The position numbers and the translations under genes were made by a program. The notes beneath the pieces were generated by a model. That model ran no database searches and had not been told where the DNA came from. It saw nothing but the letters and a program-made list of their open reading frames with translations. Below are positions 30,284 to 39,628 of a DNA stretch of 64,000 nucleotides, in pieces; within the stretch, counting starts at the first letter, position 1, and every line of letters starts with the position of its first letter. Source of the stretch: JBEKCP01 sp049509515 (GTDB lineage: Bacteria; Planctomycetota; Planctomycetia; Pirellulales; Thermoguttaceae); the NCBI GenBank assembly GCA_049509515.1, contig JBEKZV010000028.1, forward strand, positions 1 through 64,000, given 5' to 3'.

Positions 30284-33200
30284 ATGAACAACGATCGGCT
30301 AACCACGGTTCAGGAGATCGCCCGAAAGGTCAATTTGCCAGCCGCCGCGCAGAAGCTTGGATTACACGTTACCGGCATTAACACGCATAGTCCGAAGGCA
30401 CTCTGCCCATTTCATGACGACCATCGGCCGTCGCTCACCTTCTACCACTCTCCCGAGTCTGGAAGGTGGTACTACCGCTGTTTTGCATGTGACGCCAAGG
30501 GCGATGCCTTCGACTTGGTCAAGCACTTGCAAAAGTGCGACTTTGCCAGGGCGCTAGAGTGGCTGGCCAACGAGACCAACACCCCAATTCCCGCGGCGAA
30601 GTCCACTGGTATCAGCGCCCGAGAGCGGGCTCTGCGCACTGCATTTGAAATCTATAAGAAGCAAACGCCAGAAGAGCGAAAGCTACTTGAGGCATGGGCA
30701 ACGCGGCGCGGTTTTGCGGTGGATTTTCTTCATAAGGCTGAGGTTTACGGTGCCATCGACAACAAACTGGGCCGATCAGTTCTGTTGGAAGACCGCGAGG
30801 GGAGGGATGCGCTTCTAACAGCCGGCCTCGCATTCGTGCCACGCAGGCCCTTGCATTTGGAGATCCCTCTGCGGGACCAAATCTTCGGCGACCGTATAAT
30901 TTTTGTCATTCGCGACATTCCTGGCAATCTCACGGGGTTCGCCGGCCGGGCACCTGGGAATGAGGCTCCCAAGTACCTTTACCCACGAGACTTCCCGAAA
31001 TCGGCTACCCTGTACCGTCTCGATCGTGTTCGCAAGAAAGCGATCGCCACAAGTCGCTCGAAGGCGGGCTCGCTCGCATTTCACCTCTGCGTCGTGGAAG
31101 GGTTGGTTGATGCGCTTCGTTTGGAGTCGCTTGGCCTTTCAGCAGTTGCCGTGCTCGGGAGCCGACTGTCGGATCAACAGGCAACCCTTTTGTTGGAGCT
31201 TGCGGAGGAAATCGATCAGAGCGGCCGCGTGTTAGCCGTGCATTTGTTCCTTGATGGCGACAATGCAGGGCGCACTGGCACGGCAGCGTGCCTAGGAAAG
31301 CTACTGCCGCGACTTCGGGGCCTACGAACAGCATTCTTGGTCGATGTGCTCGAATCGCCACCGGGAAACGACCCGGATGATTTTCTGCGGCCGGCACAAA
31401 GCCAAGACGACGCAATCAATAAGCTTAGCAAGTTGTCGCGATCGGCAATGGAGTTTCTGCTGGCTTATGAATTGGGTGTCCCCCACGCTGAACTGGGTGT
31501 TCCCCACGCCGAGCGATTGGAGTCGTTTTACCAGCATGCCTCTGAAGTCGCTCGATTGGTCGCTTTCAGAAACATCGAGCGGGCACTGGGGGCTGATGTT
31601 TGGCTTGCCCTGCAAGAGAGGATAGACCTTTTTCGCCGTTCTCCCGAGGGTACAGCGGACGAGGAGCCGATCCATCGCGACAACGGTGACCTTTGCGACT
31701 GGCAGAACGACCTCGCAATCTTCATGGGCTCGCCGATCAAAGACGCTCGCAGGACGGCGCCCGGCGTACGCAAATATCCCGCCGCCGAACGCGGTTCCGA
31801 GGCACGCCTTAAGCATGCTATTCGGGTGGCCAAGGCCAGTCGGCAGCGTCGGGAGGTGCCTGTGGATGAGGGTTCATGGTCACGAATTGAGGCCGCACTC
31901 GATGTTTTTCTGCCATACCTCCGCGAAAGGCTTCGCAAGAAGGCCGGGCATATTGAACCGTTGATGGGAGTAAAGCTGCCCAAGGCAGATGGCAGGGTGC
32001 GGCTCAAGGCGCTTCCGTGCCCGGAAGATCTGATCCTACAACAGTATGTCCTAAATGACTTGCTGCGGGAATACCTGCAGTGTCGTGACTTTCACGAACA
32101 TATTCCCGCAATCCGTTATTACCGTACCCAAGGACGCACGGTTGCCACCGGTCCTCAGGCGACACGTCCTGTGAGGTACGGGAGTGATCAGGTTCTCAGC
32201 TTCGCCTACCAAGTCGAGATGGACGTAGTGGAAGGGATTATCGTCCGGAATCGCGACGGTATGTTTCGTCCCTTCTATGAGTGCTGGCAAGACTTTGTGG
32301 CGTTCCTCCAGCGTTCGGTTCGGCAGACTAGGGCCACTGCACTGCATGTGGCGCGGTTTGATATCCGAGCCTACTACGATCGGCTCCCACGCTTCGCCGT
32401 CAACGAGACACTTCTTCCTGGCCTTATCGATGCCTTGAGCCTCTTACAAAACGCAGACGAGTTGGGCTGCCATGTCTGCGCTGAGTTCCTCGCGTCGAAG
32501 TCTGATCGCGACGGGCCGGATAAACGGGCACGAACAATTGTTGATTGGTTGTGCGAGCAGAGTTTTCACTACCAGTACCTTGATCCTGCTAACGGCGAAC
32601 CAGTATGGACAACGGAAGTGCAAGGTGTGCCGCAGGGGCCGGACCTTTCCGCGTACCTTGCGAACATTGCCCTCTTTCCGCTTGACCGCGCGATCGCCGA
32701 ACTGATCAACAAGCTGGCCTCGCACTCTGCAAGCGGCTCAATTCCCGTGTATGCCCGCTACGTGGATGACATGATCGTTGTGGTAGACGATCGTGCTCAC
32801 TTGAAAATGATTCGAGATGAGATTGCTAATCAATTGTCGCGGTTGGGACTTGAGCTAAGCACTAAGACCGACCCGGCTTACGAAATGACGCCAGAGGGCT
32901 TCGACGAGTGGTTGACAAAGGGACGTGCGGTAGGACTCGGATTGTCCGGCGAGTTGCGAGAAACTCTCGTGACGGCGCCCCTAGAGGTAATCGGTGGCCT
33001 GGCCGACGCAGGCGAGATCGATCGCACTAGTTCACTATATATTCTTTATGACCTGAACCTCCATCGCCCGGAACAGACCGAACGAGAGAAACTGTTTGAA
33101 GCCGTTGCGGTTGCACGACGCGCACCGGAGCTGCGCCACAACGATGAGGGCGCGGCAGCATCACTCCTATGGCGCTACCTCGCGTCGGCGGAGTCCCCGC

Positions 33201-36200
33201 CAGATTCCGCGGATGACGCCGCCGAACAGATGAAACAACTGTGGCAACGCACAAGTCCAGATGGCAGCGGGTTTACCTTAGCACCGGATGGCGCTGACGA
33301 AGCTAAGATCGTCAATTGTGCGGGTCCGATACTAGCATGGATTGATGGCCTACAGAGGTTCCTTGGCATTCGTGTTGAATTCGACACGGCACTGACATTG
33401 TCGGAGCGCCAAATAGTAAAGAAGTGGCAGCACAATGTTGCGCGCTGGGTACGTGACGGTCTGTGCGAGACGCTTATCAAACACGACCCGTTGGTGATGC
33501 GATCGTTACAGCACATGCTCGACGTTCGATCGTTGTCTGTTGAACTCTCCGCGGAACATTTCCTTGAGCGAGGGACCGCAGGCGGAAGGAGCAGGCGAAT
33601 GCGGCTTGATGTGATAACACCAATAATCCGTCGACTGGCCGTTTCTCTGTTGGAAGCAAACGGCACCGAGGGCCGACTGTCCGGAACAGTCAAGGGACGT
33701 AACGACCTCATGCTGTTGCTGATGCATGAGGCCATCGGACGGCTAATTGCATGTCCAGCACCTCCCAGTTTCGATCCGCTTGAGCCCTTGCGCGCCCCGC
33801 TCAGTCAGGGGAGGGATCGCGGGGCAATTGACTCACCCTTGCTTTCTGAGGTACTGTCACTTTGGCTGTCCGACGGCGTAGGGGATGTCGGGCAGACAGA
33901 AACCGAGATCGAGCAGTCCGCGGTGAGGGCATTTGCTGCGATCACGGGCGCAAAGTGCGTCGAGCTTCTCGCTCGCCGTCAAAGGCTCTCTCGCGCCTTC
34001 CTTGAGGTTAATGCCTCAAGCGAGTGGAAGCTGTTCCCGGTTCCTCCGGGCGTTGAGACGCCAGGGCTGGTCGCGTACGGGATCAATAATAGGAATCAAC
34101 TGCGGCGCCGTGTCATTCATCAGTCCCCGAGTGACGCGGTCGAATTCGAGCCTACGTTGAACTGGGATCCGGCGGAGCCGGCCAAACCACAGCAGGCCAT
34201 GCTGACGGCCGGCCAAATCCTTAAACCAATCGAACTCATTACTTCTGATTCTCCCGAGAAGCGCGACCAACAGCGGGAAACGATGTTGCGTTGGGTGACG
34301 CGAGCATTTCGCTTCCTGTCGCGCGGATGGAACGATGGAAGCCCGAGAATTTGCCCGCAGACCGGCGCGAATCTCGTCGGCCCTGATATTGATGAGCCGT
34401 ATACTGAGGAAGGCGCCAATTGGCAGTTTCTTGGTTATCCGGTGAGCTCTGGACTTTTGGAAAACCAGGCGTTTGTACTCCAACCTGGTGGATACCTGAA
34501 GTCAGTCGGCGTTCCGCAGAAATGTAGCCGGCTGTGGCAGATTGGGACAGCCCTTTCCGACAGGCTAGGCTACCTGCGGGCGAGCGACGATGCTGAAAGG
34601 TTGGGGTTTCGTCCGGGCGTTGACGCGGATGATGATTGGGCAATTGAGAAGATGCTTTCTTACGGGTTGCTTCGGCTGCGCGGTGTAATCCCGGTACCCC
34701 AGGCTCAGCCTCCCGACGCCGATTCCGGTCTTCCCCCGCCCGTGGAGAGAGTGCTCAAACAGATGGAGGGCTTTCCCGGCTTGGACGCCGCACCGTTGGC
34801 GCGAGTGGCGGCCGTGGTGGCGATGTTTGCCGACGGACGCGCGATGGCAAAACGAAGTAAACTGGCCGGCAATCCGGCCGTGTTCGGCGCGGCAGCGGCA
34901 ATGCTAGCGGAAATGGCACAATGCCAGTTCGACAGGCACGAGGAGGTGGCGCATAAGCTAGCACCGCCTCAACCGCTGCCTCAATTGCCTCCCGTTCGCC
35001 GTCCCGTTCTTGCGTGGTGCCAACTGGCCAGCCGCCTCGACGCTCTACTCCTTCATGCCCTCCCTGGCCCGGCCCGTGAAACGTTGCTCGCGTTTGCCGC
35101 CGGCACCCGTATCCTGGCTATTCAGGCGATGATGCGCGCCCAGGTCGTCGAACTGTGGACAGCGATGAGCCAATCCGAGCGAGAGTATGCCCAAGAGCAG
35201 GAGCCAAACCTGGCCGACTGGAAACTGGACCCACAATCCCTTCTGCACCGTCAACAAGGAAAGGGCTCGCCAGTCCAATATCTGTTTAGAGAGTTCATTG
35301 ACTCGACCATTACAGCGGGCTCCCCTCGCTTTGGATCGCTCGATGAAATCACTCCGCTCGGCTGGGCAGTTCTTCTAGACGTATTTGCGAAGGCGGCTAA
35401 CGTTGACATCGCCGTCGGAAACGGCGTCTCCGGTAATCAGGGCGTCTCGGAGGAAGTGTGCGACATCGCACGTGATTTGGCAATATCCCTCGTCAAGAAG
35501 GACTCGGGTTCGTCCGCTCCGACCCGCATATCGGAGCCAGGTTTAGACGACGGCGGGCCGTGGTTCGACTCACAGCCGTGTTCACAAGTATGGGATGCGG
35601 AACGAACATGGAAAGCGATTCGAACTCTAATGGCATTAGATGAAAGATTAGGCCTAACAGTGAGGTCCTGCGAGTCCGTCGTGTTCTCGCTCCTCCGCAT
35701 TCGTAACAACGCGCGCCAAGTGACGGCGTCGGACGGATGCCATTACATTATGGCACCATGGCGGATCGTGAACGTCTTTGCCGTCGGAGAATCGATCAGC
35801 AGTGGCACTGAGCGGCTACCGCAGACCGATGCCCACGGCCGCGATTGCTACCGGTGGTCGGAGACTTGGCGCGACGGACGACTCTTGTCTATCGGAGTCG
35901 TGAGCACCGTCATGGCCGTCTGGGCTGCATTCGACAACGCGCAGGTCACAATTGCATCTGCACCCGAGGCTCCAAGTCCTGGGCGGGGGACCCGCGATAT
36001 CCCGGCGGAGCGGCCGCCGGGGAACCCGGAGCATCGCGGCGCAACGGTGGACCAGCATGGTGGTGCCGCCGAGCCGCCGCCCGCAGATCCCGGCGATTCA
36101 ACAAGAGAAGCACCCCAACGCGACGACATGATTGAGCGCCTTCTGGAACGCCAACTTGTCGCCTGGCGAATCCGAGCCAAACCGAAGACTCGGTGTGCCC

Positions 36201-37891
36201 GCATAGCCCTTCTCCAATGGGAGGTGGACGAGTCCTACAGGCATCCTCTCTACGACGTGTGTCTTTGCCGAAACGACGAAGCCTGTATTGAAGTGCTGCA
36301 AAGCAGAGAGCAGACGCCCAGCGAATGGACCACACGCCGCTCGCTGATGAGTTGCGCCGAGCATCGCCGTCTCTCCATTCTCGGTGCCGCCCTGAAAGCG
36401 TGTAAGGCATTTGGAGTCGATATTCTGGTTCTTCCGGAGTATTCGGTGCGGCCTGAGACGATTCGCTGGGTATCGGCGAGAATGCAGGATCCAGATTGGG
36501 GTACCTCAATCTGGGCAGGCACTTTTCGCCTGCCACCAGGATCGGCGCCTTGTCCTCCTGCAACAACCGCCGGATGTTTCCCGGCGTGGAGCGCGGTACT
36601 CAGCGTGCTCTACAAGTTTACACGGCTTAGCGACGCCCGAAAGGTGAGGTTTGTCGACGATCGTGAGTCTATAAACCTTGGCAAAGCCGGCGAGTCGGAA
36701 CCCAATGTACTGGCGCCGAGCGTTGCGCCTGGTGTGGAAATCCGCCAGCGCGGAAAGAAATACTCAGCAGTGGGGATCAAAGAAGCATTCTGTCCGGACA
36801 CCACAAAGTGGACACCGCTGTTTTGTGAGGTGCCTGCACAGTTCGATCCCCGTCGATATTTAACGGAACTCATTTGCTCCGAGGTATTCCTCCTCACAAG
36901 TCCTTCAAATCTGCTCGCGATGCACAAGGCTTACTGTGATCTCTTGCGTAAGTTCGGCGCTCAGGCCGATTCCGCAGTTGACGCGAGGGAATATCGCAGG
37001 AGAGTCGCCGCAGACATAGAAGCCTTCGCCGATGTGACGTCCATGGCAACCCTGGAACTGACGCGCCGTTCCATTCTTCTCGTGCCTGCAATGACAAGCC
37101 GCTGTGCCGATTATGCCCTTCTCGGACAGGCAGGGTTCTTGGCGTCCAGTCTAGTGACGGTCTTCTGTAATGCAGTGCATGCGGACTTTGGGCACGGTCG
37201 TAGCTGCTTTATCGGACATGATAGTTGGGATAAAAAGCAGGATCATAGCGAGGTCGGAATGCCGACGCTTGATCCATACCACGGCGTTTCTCCGGGAATC
37301 TACCGTCTTGGCCATCCCGATCGAGGGTGGCTCGGAAATAAAGAACAAGCAATGGTAATCGCAGATATCAACCCGGACTTTACGGCCGACAGTTCGCCGA
37401 GACCTCAGACCCAAGAGTGCCCGCTTCAGCTCGTCGCACATCTTCCGGTCGTTGAGTTCTGGCGTGCTAAGCCGAAGGACGCGCCCAAGAACATCGAGGT
37501 GTCCGCGGAGGGAAAAGCCGAGTGCCGTTGCATGACTGCGGCTCCGACGACGCGTTCAAAGGCTGTTGCGGTTGCTCGGAAGCTTTGGGCTGCGATGGAG
37601 GCTGGACGAGGCCGGCAATACCGCAACACGGCGGACGACGACAAAGACGATCTAGCGAAGTCGCTTAATGCTCTTGCCAAGTTGCTGGAAGCCTCACCCG
37701 GCCTAGAAGAGCGGGCAATAGCGTATGCTCGGGAGCATGTTGCCAATCCGTGTTCCTGGCCTCCCCCGGCTGCTGTTGATTGGCTTTGGGTGGATCTTGG
37801 CGACCCGAATTCGGTCGAATACCCAAAGATCGACGTACCCGAGTATTCGCGTTCGGGCGGACTCGAACAACTCAGCGAGGACCACGAATAG
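30284..37891 (+). CDS. Giant DnaG-primase / reverse transcriptase / nitrilase fusion (DRT1-like defence protein)
   Basis: One uninterrupted 2535-residue protein; the ATG at 30284 is preceded by GGGAGAGG. Domain order: a CHC2 zinc finger with Cys41, His44, Cys66 and Cys69 (CPFHDDHRPS ... YYRCFACDAKGD); a DnaG TOPRIM_N segment (FGDRIIFVIRDIPGNLTGFAGR ... KYLYPRDFPKS); a TOPRIM with Glu272 (VVEGLVDAL) and Asp324/Asp326 (FLDGDNAG); a linker with a 21-base tandem duplication (ELGVPHA twice). A reverse transcriptase spans about 550-870, with motif A Asp693 (FDIRAYYD), motif B VPQGPDLSAYLAN and motif C YVDD (Asp828, Asp829). Then about 1000 unrecognised residues, a Pro-rich linker near 1930-1980 and a nitrilase domain with Glu2052 (LPEYS), Lys2111 (LYKF) and Cys2198 (ICSE). 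RT plus nitrilase is the layout of DRT1/UG1 phage-defence proteins; the primase core is extra. GC is lower than in all neighbours, suggesting transfer. No helper gene is adjacent. Confidence 0.85.
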   Translation: MNNDRLTTVQEIARKVNLPAAAQKLGLHVTGINTHSPKALCPFHDDHRPSLTFYHSPESGRWYYRCFACDAKGDAFDLVKHLQKCDFARALEWLANETNTPIPAAKSTGISARERALRTAFEIYKKQTPEERKLLEAWATRRGFAVDFLHKAEVYGAIDNKLGRSVLLEDREGRDALLTAGLAFVPRRPLHLEIPLRDQIFGDRIIFVIRDIPGNLTGFAGRAPGNEAPKYLYPRDFPKSATLYRLDRVRKKAIATSRSKAGSLAFHLCVVEGLVDALRLESLGLSAVAVLGSRLSDQQATLLLELAEEIDQSGRVLAVHLFLDGDNAGRTGTAACLGKLLPRLRGLRTAFLVDVLESPPGNDPDDFLRPAQSQDDAINKLSKLSRSAMEFLLAYELGVPHAELGVPHAERLESFYQHASEVARLVAFRNIERALGADVWLALQERIDLFRRSPEGTADEEPIHRDNGDLCDWQNDLAIFMGSPIKDARRTAPGVRKYPAAERGSEARLKHAIRVAKASRQRREVPVDEGSWSRIEAALDVFLPYLRERLRKKAGHIEPLMGVKLPKADGRVRLKALPCPEDLILQQYVLNDLLREYLQCRDFHEHIPAIRYYRTQGRTVATGPQATRPVRYGSDQVLSFAYQVEMDVVEGIIVRNRDGMFRPFYECWQDFVAFLQRSVRQTRATALHVARFDIRAYYDRLPRFAVNETLLPGLIDALSLLQNADELGCHVCAEFLASKSDRDGPDKRARTIVDWLCEQSFHYQYLDPANGEPVWTTEVQGVPQGPDLSAYLANIALFPLDRAIAELINKLASHSASGSIPVYARYVDDMIVVVDDRAHLKMIRDEIANQLSRLGLELSTKTDPAYEMTPEGFDEWLTKGRAVGLGLSGELRETLVTAPLEVIGGLADAGEIDRTSSLYILYDLNLHRPEQTEREKLFEAVAVARRAPELRHNDEGAAASLLWRYLASAESPPDSADDAAEQMKQLWQRTSPDGSGFTLAPDGADEAKIVNCAGPILAWIDGLQRFLGIRVEFDTALTLSERQIVKKWQHNVARWVRDGLCETLIKHDPLVMRSLQHMLDVRSLSVELSAEHFLERGTAGGRSRRMRLDVITPIIRRLAVSLLEANGTEGRLSGTVKGRNDLMLLLMHEAIGRLIACPAPPSFDPLEPLRAPLSQGRDRGAIDSPLLSEVLSLWLSDGVGDVGQTETEIEQSAVRAFAAITGAKCVELLARRQRLSRAFLEVNASSEWKLFPVPPGVETPGLVAYGINNRNQLRRRVIHQSPSDAVEFEPTLNWDPAEPAKPQQAMLTAGQILKPIELITSDSPEKRDQQRETMLRWVTRAFRFLSRGWNDGSPRICPQTGANLVGPDIDEPYTEEGANWQFLGYPVSSGLLENQAFVLQPGGYLKSVGVPQKCSRLWQIGTALSDRLGYLRASDDAERLGFRPGVDADDDWAIEKMLSYGLLRLRGVIPVPQAQPPDADSGLPPPVERVLKQMEGFPGLDAAPLARVAAVVAMFADGRAMAKRSKLAGNPAVFGAAAAMLAEMAQCQFDRHEEVAHKLAPPQPLPQLPPVRRPVLAWCQLASRLDALLLHALPGPARETLLAFAAGTRILAIQAMMRAQVVELWTAMSQSEREYAQEQEPNLADWKLDPQSLLHRQQGKGSPVQYLFREFIDSTITAGSPRFGSLDEITPLGWAVLLDVFAKAANVDIAVGNGVSGNQGVSEEVCDIARDLAISLVKKDSGSSAPTRISEPGLDDGGPWFDSQPCSQVWDAERTWKAIRTLMALDERLGLTVRSCESVVFSLLRIRNNARQVTASDGCHYIMAPWRIVNVFAVGESISSGTERLPQTDAHGRDCYRWSETWRDGRLLSIGVVSTVMAVWAAFDNAQVTIASAPEAPSPGRGTRDIPAERPPGNPEHRGATVDQHGGAAEPPPADPGDSTREAPQRDDMIERLLERQLVAWRIRAKPKTRCARIALLQWEVDESYRHPLYDVCLCRNDEACIEVLQSREQTPSEWTTRRSLMSCAEHRRLSILGAALKACKAFGVDILVLPEYSVRPETIRWVSARMQDPDWGTSIWAGTFRLPPGSAPCPPATTAGCFPAWSAVLSVLYKFTRLSDARKVRFVDDRESINLGKAGESEPNVLAPSVAPGVEIRQRGKKYSAVGIKEAFCPDTTKWTPLFCEVPAQFDPRRYLTELICSEVFLLTSPSNLLAMHKAYCDLLRKFGAQADSAVDAREYRRRVAADIEAFADVTSMATLELTRRSILLVPAMTSRCADYALLGQAGFLASSLVTVFCNAVHADFGHGRSCFIGHDSWDKKQDHSEVGMPTLDPYHGVSPGIYRLGHPDRGWLGNKEQAMVIADINPDFTADSSPRPQTQECPLQLVAHLPVVEFWRAKPKDAPKNIEVSAEGKAECRCMTAAPTTRSKAVAVARKLWAAMEAGRGRQYRNTADDDKDDLAKSLNALAKLLEASPGLEERAIAYAREHVANPCSWPPPAAVDWLWVDLGDPNSVEYPKIDVPEYSRSGGLEQLSEDHE

Positions 37892-38431
37892 CCGTTGCCC
37901 CCGACAAATAAGGATGTGTTGGCTTTGAGCACATACCACGCGAGCTCCTCAGGGAGACGGCGAGCGTCGTAAGCGGCCGCCTTCGGGGAGACGCAGTTCG
38001 CGCGGCACGGTCCCAAGTTGGGATTTGTGTTCTTTCGTAAGGCCACCGTCTGATTGCTGTAGGGGCAGCACTTGTGAACAGTGCTCTACCCGGTTTGACA
38101 CACCGACGCGCTGGGAAACGTGGCGCCGTCAAGGAAAAGTCGGCCGTTCGGACCACCCGTAGCGCGTGAGACATACCATTGGACGACCGACTGTTGCGAC
38201 CCGCCCGCGCCGGCCGGGATCGGCCTGCTGGTCGTTCCGCGTTCAGCCTCCCGCGTTGGGAGCGCGTGGCAACGGGGAGTCGATTCTCCCCGTTCCGCAA
38301 GGCGTTGCCCTGGGCTTGACGAACTGCCGGGCCTTCGGCCCGAGGCCCAGACTCTGCCCTGCAGGACGCCGTTTCCATGTCGTATACTTCCGTTGTTGAT
38401 GGGCAGCATCCCGCACAGGAACAAGAGGAGA
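37892..38431. other. Intergenic region after the fusion gene
   Basis: No gene seen. It contains a possible terminator-like hairpin CGGGCC-tt-CGGCCCG... near 38327-38343, an inverted repeat around 38064-38090 (GCACT / AGTGC inside GGGGCAGCAC ... GTGCTCTACCC) and a TATACT word at 38381-38386 that could be a -10 box for the phosphatase gene. GC returns to the high genome level within it. Confidence 0.5.
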
Positions 38432-39463
38432 ATGAATATGTGCCGGCCGAGAATGAACAGGTGCGTGCTCGCAGCCGTGGTATGTGCCGCGTGGTGTTGT
38501 GTGGGCGGGGCGCAGGGTCAGACCGATCCGCTCCCATCCTGGAACGATGGTCCGGCCAAGCAGGCCGTCGTGGAGTTCGTTCGCACGACCACGGATGCCT
38601 CCAGCCCGCAGTTCGTGCCGCCGGAGAAACGCATCGCCACTTTCGACCAGGACGGCACGCTGTGGGTCGAGAAGCCGGTGGTTCCGCAACTGAAGTATTG
38701 CTTCGATCGCGTGCCGGCGGTGGCGAAGAAGAAGCCGGAACTCAAGAACGCCGAGCCGTTCAAGACAGTCCTGTCCGGCGACCGGGCGGCCATCGCAAGA
38801 CTGACGATGCCCGATCTGGAGAAAATCGCCGTCGCCACGCTCAGCGGCATCACGACGGATGAATATCAGGCCGAAGTCGAGCAGTGGCTCGCGACGGCCA
38901 GGCACCCGCGCTGGAAAAAGCCCTACAACGAGCTGACCTACCAGCCGATGCAGGAGGTGCTCAGGTATCTGCGGGCCAACGGTTACAAGACTTACATCGT
39001 CAGCGGCGGCGGCCAGGATTTCATGCGCGTCTACGCCGAGCAGACCTACGGCATCCCGCCCGAGCAGATCGTCGGTACGATAGGCGGCACGAAGTACGGC
39101 TACGGCAAGGACGGCAGGCCGGTCCTGACCAAGGCGCCCAAGCTGCTCTTGAACGACGTCGAGGCCGGCAAGCCGGAGGGCATCCAATTGATGATCGGCC
39201 GCCGGCCTTGCGCCGCGTTCGGCAATTCGACGGGCGACCGGCAGATGCTCGAATACACCAAGGCCGGGGCCGGCCCGCGGCTGGCGGTGCTGGTGTTGCA
39301 CGATGATGCGACGCGCGAATACGCCTATGGCCCCGCGCAAGGCTTGCCGGACACCAAGGAGGGCACCTTCACGCAGGCGCTCTACGACCAGGCGAAGAGG
39401 AGCGGCTGGACGGTCATCAGCATGAAGAATGATTGGAAGCGCATCTTCGCATTCGAGCAGTAG
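38432..39463 (+). CDS. Secreted HAD-superfamily phosphatase
   Basis: A 343-residue exported HAD hydrolase (haloacid dehalogenase-like phosphatase, SerB-like group). After a signal peptide (about MNMCRPRMNRCVLAAVVCAAWC) the nucleophile motif is FDQDGTLW with Asp72 and Asp74. Motif II is TYIVSGGGQDF and the metal-binding acid motif is AFGNSTGDRQML. AGGAG lies a few bases before the ATG. The natural substrate is not evident. It is the first gene after the low-GC island and is convergent with the metallophosphoesterase gene, with a MITE-like element between. Confidence 0.85.
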   Translation: MNMCRPRMNRCVLAAVVCAAWCCVGGAQGQTDPLPSWNDGPAKQAVVEFVRTTTDASSPQFVPPEKRIATFDQDGTLWVEKPVVPQLKYCFDRVPAVAKKKPELKNAEPFKTVLSGDRAAIARLTMPDLEKIAVATLSGITTDEYQAEVEQWLATARHPRWKKPYNELTYQPMQEVLRYLRANGYKTYIVSGGGQDFMRVYAEQTYGIPPEQIVGTIGGTKYGYGKDGRPVLTKAPKLLLNDVEAGKPEGIQLMIGRRPCAAFGNSTGDRQMLEYTKAGAGPRLAVLVLHDDATREYAYGPAQGLPDTKEGTFTQALYDQAKRSGWTVISMKNDWKRIFAFEQ

Positions 39464-39489
39464 ATGGCGCGACGGAAGGTGGCCGGACA

Positions 39490-39628
39490 CTAAATGACCC
39501 TGCACGATTCTGGGAGGGTTTCCGTGTGCCACTGCTTGGGACAAGCAGTGCCGGACCCGCGGGAAGCACTGCTTCTGCGAAGCAGTGGCACACGGCCAAC
39601 CCTCCCAAACTCGTGCAAAGTCATTTAG
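39490..39628. mobile_element. MITE-like element, copy 1 (139 bp)
   Basis: The terminal inverted repeats are about 30 bases: left CTAAATGACCCTGCACGATT then TGGGAGGGTT, right the inverse of CTAAATGACTTTGCACGAG then TGGGAGGGTT. A nested pair TGCCACTGCTT / AAGCAGTGGCA lies inside. There is no coding capacity. A diverged copy is at 46307-46461. The right end supplies the TAA stop codon of the metallophosphoesterase gene. Confidence 0.85.

Noticed and set aside
30284..37891. Group II intron or retron as the source of the reverse transcriptase
   Set aside because: There is no maturase or HNH endonuclease region, no intron-like RNA ends were seen, and the RT is embedded between primase and nitrilase domains, unlike retrons or introns.
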